A stretch of DNA of 64,000 nt from Pseudozobellia sp. WGM2 (GTDB lineage Bacteria > Bacteroidota > Bacteroidia > Flavobacteriales > Flavobacteriaceae), in the NCBI RefSeq assembly GCF_017810075.1, contig NZ_JADNYK010000002.1, positions 62,001 to 126,000 of the forward strand. Direction: 5' to 3'. Both the position numbers and the translations under genes were made by a program. Numbering within the stretch: the first letter of the stretch is position 1; each line of letters starts with the position of its first letter. This document shows, piece by piece, positions 18,019 to 27,311 of the stretch. The notes under the pieces were generated by a model. That model was given only the letters and a program-made list of their open reading frames with translations, searched no databases and was not told where the DNA came from.

Positions 18019-18201
18019 TCAGTCAGGACTATAACCTCTTAAATTTTCATTTTTTGATTCTCCATAAACGATATTTTCTTCTTCCCTTTCAATAATGGCC
18101 AATTCATCTACTGTAGAGAACTCTTCTTTGTTATCGGTAATTACCGCTAGGGCTAAAACAACAATCAATATGCAGAACATAATCGCGCACTTTTTCATCA
18201 T
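18019..18201 (-). CDS. Small membrane-anchored or secreted peptide
   Basis: This 60-residue frame has a clean N-terminal hydrophobic segment after two lysines' worth of charge (MMKKCAIMFCILIVVLALAV) and a strongly acidic tail (KEEFSTVDELAI, REEEN). This arrangement looks selected rather than random. It lies 16 bases before the 17448 gene and reads divergently from the LytTR regulator gene. It could be a small signal-like or accessory peptide for its neighbour. Function is unknown and reality is likely but not proven. Confidence 0.5.
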   Translation of the reverse strand: MMKKCAIMFCILIVVLALAVITDNKEEFSTVDELAIIEREEENIVYGESKNENLRGYSPD

Positions 18202-18557
18202 AATAAGAATTAGTTTACTACAAGAGTTTTAATTGTTTAATGATGGAGAAACTTTTCTATGCTATTCTAACTACGAATTAAAAGTAATCTGAGAACCCCA
18301 CATTTGATGGTCGTTATGTGTAGATGGTCTTTTTTCATGTATAGTTTGCCAAACCCTTTTCTAAGGTGATTAAATAACCGATATCAATATAATTTTTGTA
18401 GCTTTTTTCTTTTACATATTGTAGTATTTAAATTTCAATTTCCAAAATATCATCATTTCTTACCATTTATACGGTTAACCTCACAATCGGCACATGTTTC
18501 TTTCGTAATCTGAACCATACAATTAAATTTGATTAATTTACCATAAAGCAATGTATT
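18202..18557. promoter_or_regulatory. Divergent intergenic region, 356 bp
   Basis: This AT-rich region separates the small peptide operon from the LytTR gene. It contains the TAAATTTG box for the plus-strand gene (18524-18531). No clean box or further gene is seen for the minus-strand pair. Confidence 0.5.
18524..18531 (+). promoter_or_regulatory. -7 box TAAATTTG for the LytTR regulator gene
   Basis: This is an exact match to the Bacteroidota TAnnTTTG consensus. It predicts a transcript start near 18536 and a leader of about 22 bases before the ATG at 18558. Confidence 0.6.
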
Positions 18558-19292
18558 ATGTTAGATGCAGTAATCGTAGACGACGAAATCAAGGCCTTAC
18601 AGAGCCTCACTTGGGAACTCACCAACTTTAGTGATGAAATTAATGTGAATGCTTCGTTTACAGATCCCTTTGAAGCTCTGACTTATTTAGAGAAAAATAC
18701 GCCCGATTGTCTTTTTTTAGATATTGAAATGCCTACTATGGACGGTTTTCAATTTATTCAAAAATTGACCAATAAAAATTTTCCCGTAGTTATCACAACT
18801 GCCTATAATCAATATGCCATCAAGGCTTTAAAAAATGAGGCCATAGATTATCTCTTAAAACCGATCGACACCGATGACCTCAAAGACACTATTGTAAAAA
18901 TCAGAAAGTTCAATGCGAAGAATTATACCGCTGAACGTTTAGAAAAAATATTGCTCAGTTTCAATGCTAACCCCAAGCACAAGAAGATAACACTTAATAC
19001 CGATGGAAAATTGGTTTTTCTAAATAGTGATGATATTTTATATGCCGAATCTGATGGCAACTACAGCACGGTTTTTTTAAATGATGGACATAAAATCGTT
19101 CTCACCAAAAAACTTAAAGAGGTAAATGAACTTCTTCCAGAAAGTTCCTTCTTTAGAATTCATAATTCTTATATAATCAACTTAAACAAGATAAAAGAAT
19201 TTCTAAAAACTGATGGATACGTAATTTTAGAGTCGAACCATAAAATACCTGTATCACGACAGAAAAAATCTGACTTTCTGGATATGCTCTAA
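18558..19292 (+). CDS. LytTR family response regulator
   Basis: This 244-residue response regulator has a receiver domain (about 1-120) with phospho-acceptor Asp55 in DCLFLDIEMPTMDG, the conserved TAYNQYAIKAL and the lysine in DYLLKPID. A LytTR DNA-binding domain follows (about 140-244), with ILYAESDGNYSTVFL, FFRIHNSYIINLNKI and the closing PVSRQKK motif. It pairs with the histidine kinase gene six bases downstream. Targets are unknown. The divergent small secreted-protein operon is an obvious candidate. Confidence 0.95.
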   Translation: MLDAVIVDDEIKALQSLTWELTNFSDEINVNASFTDPFEALTYLEKNTPDCLFLDIEMPTMDGFQFIQKLTNKNFPVVITTAYNQYAIKALKNEAIDYLLKPIDTDDLKDTIVKIRKFNAKNYTAERLEKILLSFNANPKHKKITLNTDGKLVFLNSDDILYAESDGNYSTVFLNDGHKIVLTKKLKEVNELLPESSFFRIHNSYIINLNKIKEFLKTDGYVILESNHKIPVSRQKKSDFLDML

Positions 19293-19298
19293 CCTTAA

Positions 19299-21242
19299 AT
19301 GCAATTCCAAATTACATACACTCCAAGTTCCCCATTTGCGTGTGCCCTACGCTTAATGTGTCTCGTCACGTTTTTTTTGGCTCTATCACTACATTCAGTA
19401 AATGCTCAAGAACTTGAAGAAAATTTCAAAAATACGGTCGATAGCTTAATTAATCATGCGCCAAAGACGTACCACGAAATACACACCGCTATCGGCAATT
19501 ATAGTTCCGACACCATTAAAATGTCTTATTTGGCAAAAACAGCTGCCGTTCAAAACTACAAAGACGGCCAAGTTTATGCCTTGAACCATATCGGGCAACG
19601 ACTTCGCTTTCTTTCCCATTTCAACCAAGCCCTTGAGAAACATACAAAAGCTTTAGAAATAGCGAAAACCACATCGAACATCGAGCTCGAAATATTGAGC
19701 TTAAATATGCTAGGCATTCTCTATAGAAGAATCGATGCCATTACCGCAGCTCTTGACCACACTTATCAAGCTTTAGATATAGCTGAAAAAGTCGAAAACC
19801 CAAACTTTGCAATTAAAAGTGCCATAAGCACATCTTTAAATAATATTGGTCAAATCTACAGGGTTTTGGGGCAGTATGATTTAGCTATAGAGCAATTCAA
19901 AAAAGCAATGGAATTCGAAGAAGCTTTAGACAATAGGTTGGGGCTTGCCAGTAACTACCAAAATATAGGCGAATGTCTCGAAGCCCAAGGTAAGCTAAAA
20001 ACAGCCTTAGAAAATTATAATATTGCCTTGGAATATAATAAAGAGCTAAAAAACAAACGCGGTCGAATATTATGTGAAAATGGCATTGCACATATCTATG
20101 TTCACGATAAAAAAGTTAATGAAGCCATACTCATACTAGACGAGGCCCTCATTCAAGCCACGGACCTAGGTGAGCCTGGTCCTATCTCATCAGTTCATCT
20201 TACATTAGGCTGGGCCTTAACCGACCTTGAGAAGTTTGAGGAAGCAGAAAAACACCTTTTTAAAGGACTTGAATTAGCTAAAAAATATAACCTTCTACAC
20301 ACTAGGGCAGAAGCCTATTCTTATCTCTCTGATCTTTCAATCGCTAAAGGGGACTATGAAAAGGCCCTTAAATATTTTAAGACATCTCTTGATGTTGAAT
20401 CGCAAATACGAAACAATAAGAATGTTCGCTATGTATACAGTTCGATAATAAAAAAAGATAATGAGGCCCGTGTCACGACGATCAATCAACAATTGAGAAA
20501 AAATAATACCAGACTTCTGGTGTCAGGTATAGCGATAGCGTTGCTCGCCGGTATATTCTATATTCTATATCGTCAATATCAATTGAAAAATGACAAGAAG
20601 CTGTTGACGCTCGAACAGAGTATGCTGAGAAGTCAAATGAATCCTCATTTTTTATTCAACTCTCTAAATTCTATCAAGTTATATATTATAAATAATGAGC
20701 AGAAAAATGCAGTTCATTATCTGAACAAATTCTCTAAACTGGTACGAAAAATATTGGAATCTTCATCAATGAGAGAAATTCCATTAGCAGAAGAATTGGA
20801 GACGGTGGAACTCTACATGAATATAGAAAATATTCGATTTTCGAATGAAATAGATTTCAAAATAAATATCGATAAAAATATAGACCCCCATACCATTCGT
20901 ATACCTTCATTGATTCTACAGCCCTTTCTTGAAAATGCCTTGTGGCACGGACTCTCTCCCAAACTGGGTGAAAAGAGAATTGAGCTCAACATCACGAAGA
21001 AAGTCAAAGACTTTATCGACATATCTATTATCGACAACGGTATTGGGCGAGCAGCTGCTGAAAGAATCAAGCAGAATAAAGTATTAAAACGAAAATCGGT
21101 AGGTATTGAAATAACCAAAGAACGATTGGCCAATTTCTCTAAAGATTATTTGAACTCGTTCGACGTAGAAATTGTTGACCTTTATGATTCGAATGATAAT
21201 GCTTCTGGAACACAAGTGATCCTGCACATACCTACTGCCTAA
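19299..21242 (+). CDS. TPR-repeat sensor histidine kinase (LytS/YehU-like catalytic core)
   Basis: This 647-residue membrane sensor has a signal peptide ending HSVNAQ and a periplasmic array of tetratricopeptide repeats (about residues 60-380). One transmembrane segment lies near 405-425 (RLLVSGIAIALLAGIFYIL), followed by a short coiled linker. The His_kinase core has QMNPHFLFNSLNSIKL, with His450, and then the ATPase N-box FLENALWHG and the DNGIG glycine box. This is the standard partner of LytTR regulators. The TPRs suggest sensing through protein or peptide contacts. The 3' end overlaps the convergent DUF3109 gene by 11 bases. Confidence 0.93.
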   Translation: MQFQITYTPSSPFACALRLMCLVTFFLALSLHSVNAQELEENFKNTVDSLINHAPKTYHEIHTAIGNYSSDTIKMSYLAKTAAVQNYKDGQVYALNHIGQRLRFLSHFNQALEKHTKALEIAKTTSNIELEILSLNMLGILYRRIDAITAALDHTYQALDIAEKVENPNFAIKSAISTSLNNIGQIYRVLGQYDLAIEQFKKAMEFEEALDNRLGLASNYQNIGECLEAQGKLKTALENYNIALEYNKELKNKRGRILCENGIAHIYVHDKKVNEAILILDEALIQATDLGEPGPISSVHLTLGWALTDLEKFEEAEKHLFKGLELAKKYNLLHTRAEAYSYLSDLSIAKGDYEKALKYFKTSLDVESQIRNNKNVRYVYSSIIKKDNEARVTTINQQLRKNNTRLLVSGIAIALLAGIFYILYRQYQLKNDKKLLTLEQSMLRSQMNPHFLFNSLNSIKLYIINNEQKNAVHYLNKFSKLVRKILESSSMREIPLAEELETVELYMNIENIRFSNEIDFKINIDKNIDPHTIRIPSLILQPFLENALWHGLSPKLGEKRIELNITKKVKDFIDISIIDNGIGRAAAERIKQNKVLKRKSVGIEITKERLANFSKDYLNSFDVEIVDLYDSNDNASGTQVILHIPTA

Positions 21243-21804
21243 GATGCTCTTTGGCCACTACTTCTAACTGTTCGTACCACGCTGTGCCAAATTTTCTGAT
21301 TAAGGCCTCTTTCACAAACTTATAGATTGGCACTTGCAATTCTTCGCCCAATGCACAGGCTGCATCACAAATCTCCCATCTGTGGTAATTGACAGCCGTC
21401 AATTCGGTATATTCTCGAACTCGAACGGGATACATATGGCACGAAACAGGTTTTTTCCAGTTGATGGCTCCTTCATTATACGCTTCCTCTATTCCACACT
21501 TAGCAGTTCCGTTATTTGAAAAAGTAGCGTAGGCACATTCACTACCATTCACCAGCGGGGTCTCCCACTCTCCATCTTCACCCTTTATAAATGTACCCTG
21601 ATCTTCTATAGCCGCTATACCCTCAGCGCGAAGAAACGGTTTTACCCTTTCATAAATATCATTTAAAATGGTTGTTTCATTATCTTCTAGCGGCGCACCG
21701 GCATTACCATCGACACAGCAAGCGCCCTTACAGGCACTGAGGTTGCATACAAAATCATTCTCTATGATCTCTTCGGATACTATGGTTTTTCCTAATTGAA
21801 ACAT
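21232..21804 (-). CDS. DUF3109 family protein
   Basis: This 190-residue cysteine-rich protein starts with FVCNLSACKGACCVDGNAGAPL, the DUF3109 signature cluster. Further Cys/His segments are PVSCHMYPVR, WEICDAACALG and SECAYA. The pattern suggests a metal or iron-sulfur site like that of the YkgJ zinc/iron-chelating family. No reaction is known. It is expressed from its own TATCTTTG box 19 bases upstream and ends inside the 3' end of the sensor kinase gene. Confidence 0.88.
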   Translation of the reverse strand: MFQLGKTIVSEEIIENDFVCNLSACKGACCVDGNAGAPLEDNETTILNDIYERVKPFLRAEGIAAIEDQGTFIKGEDGEWETPLVNGSECAYATFSNNGTAKCGIEEAYNEGAINWKKPVSCHMYPVRVREYTELTAVNYHRWEICDAACALGEELQVPIYKFVKEALIRKFGTAWYEQLEVVAKEHLRQ

Positions 21805-21822
21805 GACTACGTTTTACCCTTA

Positions 21823-21830
21823 CAAAGATA
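21823..21830 (-). promoter_or_regulatory. -7 box TATCTTTG for the DUF3109 gene
   Basis: The plus strand reads CAAAGATA, an exact TAnnTTTG box on the minus strand. It gives a predicted leader of about 15 bases to the ATG at 21804. Confidence 0.65.
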
Positions 21831-21899
21831 CTTTTAAATAGTATTTATTTAACAGTAATTTATCGGAAGCTCTATGCCAAAAACCTCTTCGAATAAATG

Positions 21900-21907
21900 T
21901 ACTTTTG
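21900..21907 (+). promoter_or_regulatory. -7 box TACTTTTG for the MarC gene
   Basis: This exact TAnnTTTG box overlaps the upstream in-frame ATG at 21897 and predicts transcription starting near 21912. The MarC start must therefore be the ATG at 21924. Confidence 0.65.
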
Positions 21908-21923
21908 CCGAAAATTTGAAGAC

Positions 21924-22502
21924 ATGGAATTCCATTTTGATTTTCGTGAAGTAGCGACTGCTACAATGGTTCTTTTTGCCGTAATTGACATTTTGGGCAG
22001 TGTACCTATTATTATAGGTTTACGTAAAAAAGTAGGGCACATTGAATCTGAAAAGGCCTCTTTCGTTTCATCGATAATAATGGTCGCATTTTTGTTCGTC
22101 GGTGAAGAAATTTTAAACCTGATCGGTATCGATGTTTATTCATTCGCCGTGGCCGGTTCGTTTATAATTTTCTTTTTGGCGATTGAAATGATTTTGGGCA
22201 TAACACTTTACAAAGAAGACGAACCCGAAAGTGCTTCGATCGTACCTATTGCGTTTCCTTTAATTGCTGGTGCAGGAACGTTGACCGCTCTTTTATCACT
22301 TAGGGCCGAATACCACGTGGAAAATATCATAATCGCTATCTTTGTCAATACAATTTTCGTCTACCTTGTACTTAAATCCTCAAAAAAGATTGAAAAAGTG
22401 CTTGGTAAGAACGGACTCAACATTATTAGAAAAGTATTTGGCGTAATTCTATTGGCGATAGCTGTAAAACTGTTCGCTGCCAACATAAATGAACTCTTCT
22501 AA
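21924..22502 (+). CDS. MarC family integral membrane protein
   Basis: This is a MarC/UPF0056 protein of about 192 residues with six hydrophobic segments. The family blocks AVIDILGSVPIIIGLR, SIVPIAFPLIAGAGTLTALLSL and GLNIIRKVFGVILLAIAVKLFAANI are present. The start was moved from an upstream ATG at 21897 because a perfect promoter box covers that codon. Proteins of this family were once thought to be drug transporters, and no transported substrate is established. A small two-helix membrane protein follows 18 bases downstream, probably in the same transcript. Confidence 0.92.
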   Translation: MEFHFDFREVATATMVLFAVIDILGSVPIIIGLRKKVGHIESEKASFVSSIIMVAFLFVGEEILNLIGIDVYSFAVAGSFIIFFLAIEMILGITLYKEDEPESASIVPIAFPLIAGAGTLTALLSLRAEYHVENIIIAIFVNTIFVYLVLKSSKKIEKVLGKNGLNIIRKVFGVILLAIAVKLFAANINELF

Positions 22503-22520
22503 GAAAAAAATAGAGAAAAA

Positions 22521-22724
22521 ATGAGCAAAACACTCACTATTATTTTAGTCGTATTGTCCATAGCATTGATGGCTTACAACACTACTAAAATCGATTTTGA
22601 AAACCCTTTAGTGGGAGATAGCAGCGTTGCCATCATCGGAATACTAGCCCCGCTCTGTGCCATACTATTGCTTCTGATCTATAGAACTAGCAGAAAGATC
22701 CAAGATAAAATAAGTCGAAATTAA
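22521..22724 (+). CDS. Small two-helix membrane protein
   Basis: This 67-residue protein has two hydrophobic segments (LTIILVVLSIALMAYNT and SVAIIGILAPLCAILLLLIY) and a short basic tail. The layout looks like a real small inner-membrane protein. It follows the MarC gene closely and probably shares its promoter. Its end overlaps the convergent S41 peptidase gene by four bases. No function is known. Confidence 0.75.
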   Translation: MSKTLTIILVVLSIALMAYNTTKIDFENPLVGDSSVAIIGILAPLCAILLLLIYRTSRKIQDKISRN

Positions 22725-24346
22725 TTATTGGCATCGATGCCGCTGGCTTCCGTTTGTTTAACGATTGGGTCGTCTAGCTCGAGTACTTCACGAAGCATGG
22801 CGTCTTCGCTACTCTTTATTTTGGCATGCACATTCGCTCCGAAGAGTTGTTCGGCAAGTGCAGCCTTTAGATACACCTTTATACTTTTTTCATGTGCATA
22901 GAAATCCATTTTTAGATTTCTGTTGAGTGAATACTCCACAAACTCTTGAAAAAGAATATCGTCAACGGTATAATTCTCTACAAAATCAGTCTCTGTGTAG
23001 TCTTGATACTTAGTACGTTCACCATCTAAATGTTCGAAAATGAAGTAAGACAACCATCCATAGCTATCCATACTTTCAACTGCCTCTTCTTCGTTGGTTC
23101 CAATAGGTACAAAAATATCGGGTATGATGCCACCTCCTCCGTAAACCACCTTTCCTTTAGGCGTGGTGAATTTTAAAGAATCGGCTACCTTGATACTGTC
23201 TACCGATACCAGCTCACCATTATGATAGCGTTCAGTAAATCTTTTGTAATAGTCTTTAGTACCATTTTCATAAGTTTTTTGAATGCTTCTTCCGGTAGGC
23301 GTATAATACCTAGAAACTGTCAACCGAACTGCGGAACCATCACCCAGCTCCATTTCGCGTTGTACCAGACCTTTTCCAAAAGAGCGACGGCCAACTATAG
23401 TACCAATATCATTGTCTTGTAAGGCGCCAGCTATTATTTCGCTGGCAGAAGCTGACCGTTCATTGATCAACACATAAATAGGCTTATCTTCAAATGTACC
23501 CTTATCCGTTGCGTAAATGTTATCTATTTTTCCCTTTTTGTTCTTTGTAAACAGTATAAGCTTACCCTCTTCTAAAAACTCATCGGCCATTTTTTCCGCA
23601 ACGCCTAAATATCCGCCAGGGTTATCCCTTAAATCTAAAGTCAATTTTTGCGCACCCTGTTTTCTTAATTCCCGTAAAGCCTTTTTAAATTCTTTATAGG
23701 TTGATTCGGCAAAGCGGTTCACTTTTATATAGCCCATATCATCGGTCAACATATAATATGACTCAACGCTTTTAATAGGCACTACCCCACGTTTTACGTT
23801 CACCGAAAAAGTTTCATTATCTTCTTTGCGATATACCTTGAGCTTGACTGAACTGCCCTTCTCACCTTTCAGCTTTTGAACGATAGCATCACTTTTTAGG
23901 TTCTTGCCATAAAGTGTATCTACACCGGCCATTAAAATACGATCCCCAGCTTTAATACCTTTACTCTCGCTGGGCCCGTTGGGTATGGTTCGTATAACCG
24001 CAATGGTATCGTTGTATGCGTAAAAATTGATGCCGATACCTACGAAATCGCCCTTCATATTTTCGGCGACCCGTTTCATTTCGTTTTTAGGAATGTATAC
24101 CGAATGTGGATCTAATTTTTCTAAAATCTGATTAACGGTCACATCGACGATGCTATCTGTATTGATTTCATCTACGTATTCGTAATCGATATAATCGATA
24201 AGCCTATTCAACTTATCTTTTTTTGAATTGGTAGAGAACAGTTTTTCTGGCGTGTCGTTAAAATGCAGTTTTCCACCAACAAAAATACCCAAGGCGAGTG
24301 CCGCAGCAATTATTGTAGGCCATATGTAACTGAATTTACCCTTCAT
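22721..24346 (-). CDS. S41 family carboxy-terminal processing peptidase
   Basis: This 541-residue CtpA/Prc-like serine protease has an N-terminal membrane anchor or signal (WPTIIAAALALGIFVGG). A PDZ domain lies at about 90-175 (GIGINFYAYND, GDRILMAGVD). The S41 core has Ser300 in NERSASASEI and Lys325 in RSFGKG, 25 residues apart, as in the Ser/Lys dyad of the family. A C-terminal helical region follows. It processes C-terminal tails of periplasmic or outer-membrane proteins. The dCMP deaminase gene lies ten bases upstream and is probably co-transcribed. Confidence 0.94.
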   Translation of the reverse strand: MKGKFSYIWPTIIAAALALGIFVGGKLHFNDTPEKLFSTNSKKDKLNRLIDYIDYEYVDEINTDSIVDVTVNQILEKLDPHSVYIPKNEMKRVAENMKGDFVGIGINFYAYNDTIAVIRTIPNGPSESKGIKAGDRILMAGVDTLYGKNLKSDAIVQKLKGEKGSSVKLKVYRKEDNETFSVNVKRGVVPIKSVESYYMLTDDMGYIKVNRFAESTYKEFKKALRELRKQGAQKLTLDLRDNPGGYLGVAEKMADEFLEEGKLILFTKNKKGKIDNIYATDKGTFEDKPIYVLINERSASASEIIAGALQDNDIGTIVGRRSFGKGLVQREMELGDGSAVRLTVSRYYTPTGRSIQKTYENGTKDYYKRFTERYHNGELVSVDSIKVADSLKFTTPKGKVVYGGGGIIPDIFVPIGTNEEEAVESMDSYGWLSYFIFEHLDGERTKYQDYTETDFVENYTVDDILFQEFVEYSLNRNLKMDFYAHEKSIKVYLKAALAEQLFGANVHAKIKSSEDAMLREVLELDDPIVKQTEASGIDANN

Positions 24347-24356
24347 TTATTGAATT

Positions 24357-24794
24357 TTAAACCAAAGCTTCGATTTCTGGCATATGAACCAGTTCGATAC
24401 CGGCTTTTTTCAGAAACGTCAAGCCCGAATTATCTTTGTAAGCCGTCTGATATACTACACGTTTGATGCCAGACTGGTGAATAAGCTTACTACATTCTCT
24501 GCATGGCGATAATGTAATGTAAAGCGTGGCATTTTCACAAGACTGTGTTGAAGAAGCTACTTTACTGATTGCGTTGGCTTCAGCGTGTAAAACATACCAT
24601 TTTGTGTAGCCCTCATCATCTTCACAAATATTCTCAAAGCCCGTAGGTGTACCATTATATCCATCGGAAATAATCATTCTATCTTTTACGATTATAGCAC
24701 CTACCTGTTTACGTTTACAATACGAAAGTTTGCCCCATTCTTGGGCCATTCTCAAATAAGCCCTATCATATTTCTCTTGTTTGCTGTCTTTCAT
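24357..24794 (-). CDS. dCMP deaminase family protein
   Basis: This 145-residue zinc-dependent cytidine/deoxycytidylate deaminase carries the complete signature: the HAEANAIS histidine and catalytic glutamate, then TLSPCRECSKLI with two zinc cysteines. The LSYCKRKQVGAIIVKD and DGYNGTP segments are typical of the ComEB/dCMP deaminase group. The expected role is dCMP to dUMP for thymidylate supply, though related members act on other cytosine nucleotides. It precedes the S41 protease gene in one likely operon. Confidence 0.93.
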   Translation of the reverse strand: MKDSKQEKYDRAYLRMAQEWGKLSYCKRKQVGAIIVKDRMIISDGYNGTPTGFENICEDDEGYTKWYVLHAEANAISKVASSTQSCENATLYITLSPCRECSKLIHQSGIKRVVYQTAYKDNSGLTFLKKAGIELVHMPEIEALV

Positions 24795-24878
24795 TCGTTT
24801 AGAAAAGTACTAAGATACCTGCTTTAAAAAAGCCCAACAATTATTTTGAAGTTAATATTAAGCAAAAACAAGGGCTTG

Positions 24879-25463
24879 CTATAAAGGAAACGTACGAACT
24901 AGCATAGGTATTGTAAGCAGCAGTATTAAAGTAGAGATGATAATTACATAGCGTTTCTTTTCAAATTTAATCATAGAAACAAAGATGTATGATATGGTTA
25001 AAACCAGAAGAACTATCAACACTTGAGAAAACTCGATGCCTGTGGCGAAACCCAGTAAGGGAACCACCTTATTCTCTTCCTCTGCCATTAAAATTTTAAA
25101 GTAGTTACTAAAGCCAAAGCCATGTATGAGACCAAAAAAAGCCGTTGCTATCAGGTGCAGTCCAATGTTTTTCTTATCAGTGGGCAGCTTAATAAACAAT
25201 AAATTAAATATGGCGGTCATTGCTATGGTAACCGGAATCAAAAACTCGATCAATCCAACATCCATAAGAACTAATTCGTATGTGCTTAGCGCCAATGAAA
25301 GGCAGTGGGTAAGTGTAAAAACTGTGGCCAGCATCAGCACACTCTTCCAGCTTTTAAACGTGAAAGGCAGAGCCAATGCTGCTAAAAACAGAACATGGTC
25401 ATAAGCATTGATGTCGAGCACGTGCCCTAGCCCAAGCTGTAAATAGAACCAAAAATCTTGCAT
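24879..25463 (-). CDS. HupE/UreJ family membrane protein
   Basis: This 194-residue protein has about six hydrophobic helices with family histidine motifs: GLGHVLDINAYDHVLFLAAL, TVFTLTHCLSLAL and FFGLIHGFGFSNYF. HupE/UreJ proteins are linked to nickel or other metal transport. No hydrogenase or urease gene lies nearby, so nickel is not supported by context here. Flavobacteria widely carry this stand-alone form. The gene appears monocistronic. Confidence 0.87.
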   Translation of the reverse strand: MQDFWFYLQLGLGHVLDINAYDHVLFLAALALPFTFKSWKSVLMLATVFTLTHCLSLALSTYELVLMDVGLIEFLIPVTIAMTAIFNLLFIKLPTDKKNIGLHLIATAFFGLIHGFGFSNYFKILMAEEENKVVPLLGFATGIEFSQVLIVLLVLTISYIFVSMIKFEKKRYVIIISTLILLLTIPMLVRTFPL

Positions 25464-25525
25464 TTCATCAGTTAATTATTATCATAAACCTTCTTAAATA
25501 GCGATATGCAGACCAGCAACATATT

Positions 25526-26263
25526 TTATCCAATACCTCTCTCTGACTGAATTTCTTCGTAAGCCTTTTGTACTTCTTTAAACTTCTCTTCGGCACCCTT
25601 TTTAATGGCCTCGTTCTCTGTATTTACTCGATCAGGATGATACTTTTTAGCCATAGAACGATACGCCTTTTTCACCTCATCGTCGGTAGCCGATTTTTCA
25701 ATCTCTAGAATTTTATACGCGTTATTGGCCGATTTAATGAACATGGCCATGATACTTTCAAAATCACGGAGATTCACCCTTAGATAGCCGGATATTTCTT
25801 TAATTTTATTGACCTCAGGGCCACTCACCGAACCATCGGCCTGGGCTATACCGAAAAGAAAATGCAACAACTGCAAGCGCACCTCGTATCGTGTGCGTTG
25901 GTTCAAATAAGTGCAAATACGCTGGGCAGAAATTTCGTGTTTCTTATTAACCTCATTAAACGTACGAAAAATAGCATTCGCTCTATCTTTACCATAGGTG
26001 CTGACAAAATATTGTCGAACATAATCCATCTCACGCTGGCTCACCTTACCATCGGCCTTGATCACAATGGAACAGAGCGAAAGAAGGTTCAACTCGAAAT
26101 CGGCAGGCGAAACATTCTGCCGGGTCATGTCTTGAAAAATGGTCTGGGCGTTTCTACCGCCCCCACTTAGGTTATCTACAAAACTGCCAACTAAAAATCC
26201 TAAGATAGCCCCCGGAAACCGAAAGAGATAATACCCAAGAATGGCCGCGAACCATTTAATCAT
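25526..26263 (-). CDS. TerB-DnaJ domain protein (DjlA-like)
   Basis: This 245-residue protein has an N-terminal hydrophobic segment ([24 protein letters not shown]) and a central TerB-like helical domain (about 50-165; [18 protein letters not shown] and [14 protein letters not shown]). A C-terminal J domain carries the HPD tripeptide in KKYHPDRVN. The arrangement matches DjlA-like co-chaperones that recruit DnaK to the membrane. It has its own TATCTTTG promoter box 20 bases upstream. Client proteins are unknown. Confidence 0.9.
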   Translation of the reverse strand: MIKWFAAILGYYLFRFPGAILGFLVGSFVDNLSGGGRNAQTIFQDMTRQNVSPADFELNLLSLCSIVIKADGKVSQREMDYVRQYFVSTYGKDRANAIFRTFNEVNKKHEISAQRICTYLNQRTRYEVRLQLLHFLFGIAQADGSVSGPEVNKIKEISGYLRVNLRDFESIMAMFIKSANNAYKILEIEKSATDDEVKKAYRSMAKKYHPDRVNTENEAIKKGAEEKFKEVQKAYEEIQSERGIG

Positions 26264-26282
26264 ATCGTGTAAAAAATTTTGG

Positions 26283-26290
26283 CAAAGATA
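26283..26290 (-). promoter_or_regulatory. -7 box TATCTTTG for the TerB-DnaJ gene
   Basis: The plus strand reads CAAAGATA, an exact minus-strand TAnnTTTG box. Its spacing predicts a leader of about 16 bases. Confidence 0.65.
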
Positions 26291-26343
26291 TTAAAAGCAC
26301 TTAGAATGACGGGGTTTGCAAAAACAGGTTTACGCGGCTAAAA

Positions 26344-26700
26344 TCAAATCTTAAGACCTACAACTATTCTAAAGGTGGCAAATGACTTAAACCTGTTTAA
26401 GTTTTGCGCGATATATTCTGTTATTTCTAGGTCTGAAAAATCAGAGAGCACCATTTTATTTGGGTTGGATTGAAGTGAGGTTTCACTTTTTAACATATTA
26501 CCTTCCCCTATTAACAGCCATGTTGGATCTATGTCTGGATAAGCATGAAGAATACTGTTCAACGTCTCATCCTTAACACTTGTTTTCCTTCTTATTACAG
26601 CTCCAATACTATTATTGCTAAGGCCAACCTTCTTTTCAAAAGAGCTAATATTAGTTTTGTAATGAGTGATTATTAACTCAATTCTCTTAATAGGTTTCAT
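26344..26700 (-). CDS. HTH (XRE/phage repressor-like) DNA-binding protein
   Basis: This 118-residue protein has an N-terminal helix-turn-helix (about 15-70; NISSFEKKVGLSNNSIGAVIRRK) followed by YPDIDPTWLLIGEGNML. That block is the hallmark of Bacteroidota phage-repressor-type XRE proteins. The C-terminal part is short and ends in a hydrophobic tail (FATFRIVVGLKI), so it lacks a peptidase domain and may be a trimmed or divergent member. No phage genes are adjacent. Targets are unknown. Confidence 0.75.
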   Translation of the reverse strand: MKPIKRIELIITHYKTNISSFEKKVGLSNNSIGAVIRRKTSVKDETLNSILHAYPDIDPTWLLIGEGNMLKSETSLQSNPNKMVLSDFSDLEITEYIAQNLNRFKSFATFRIVVGLKI

Positions 26701-26839
26701 GATATTAAAATGAATGTTTACACAAGAAATTTAATTCTTTTTCTAACCATATCCTTTTCATATAGTAATTTTCAAGTAACCTCCTACAACCTATCCATAA
26801 GGTAATGTTAAGTGCACCAATAAAATGCGACAAATTAAG

Positions 26840-26847
26840 TATCTTTG
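26840..26847 (+). promoter_or_regulatory. -7 box TATCTTTG for the bacilliredoxin gene
   Basis: This exact TAnnTTTG box places the transcript start near 26852 and supports the ATG at 26872 rather than the upstream in-frame TTG at 26863. Confidence 0.65.
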
Positions 26848-26871
26848 TTATCCTAAATTAAATTGATATTT

Positions 26872-27285
26872 ATGTATCCGGAAGAATTGGTAAAACCTAT
26901 GAGACAAGACTTGGCATCAGCCGGGTTTGAAGAATTATATACGGCCGAAGCGGTCGAAAATGCAATCAACAAAGAAGGTACCACTTTGGTTGTGGTCAAT
27001 TCGGTTTGTGGCTGTGCCGCTGCCAATGCTCGACCTGCTGCTAAATTGAGTCTTCAGAACGCTAAAAGACCGGACCATGCCGTAACGGTTTTTGCGGGTG
27101 TCGATACCGAAGCGGTGAACAAGGCAAGAAACCTAATGGTTCCTTTTCCTCCTTCTTCACCTAGTATGGCCCTTTTTAAAGATGGGGAGTTGGTTCATAT
27201 GATCGAACGTCATCATATTGAAGGCAGACCTGCAGAATTGATTGCAGAGAACTTGATTGGTGCTTACGAAGAGTTCTGTACTTAG
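26872..27285 (+). CDS. BrxA/BrxB family bacilliredoxin
   Basis: This 137-residue thioredoxin-fold protein of the YphP/YqiW family has the Cys46-Gly-Cys48 redox motif in NSVCGCAAANARP and the typical opening MYPEELVKPMR. In Firmicutes these enzymes remove bacillithiol from S-bacillithiolated proteins. Flavobacteria have the same family and are thought to use bacillithiol or a similar thiol. The ATG at 26872 was preferred over the upstream TTG on promoter and family grounds. An intrinsic terminator follows. Confidence 0.93.
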   Translation: MYPEELVKPMRQDLASAGFEELYTAEAVENAINKEGTTLVVVNSVCGCAAANARPAAKLSLQNAKRPDHAVTVFAGVDTEAVNKARNLMVPFPPSSPSMALFKDGELVHMIERHHIEGRPAELIAENLIGAYEEFCT

Positions 27286-27311
27286 TACCGATTACGATTG
27301 CAAAATTATAC

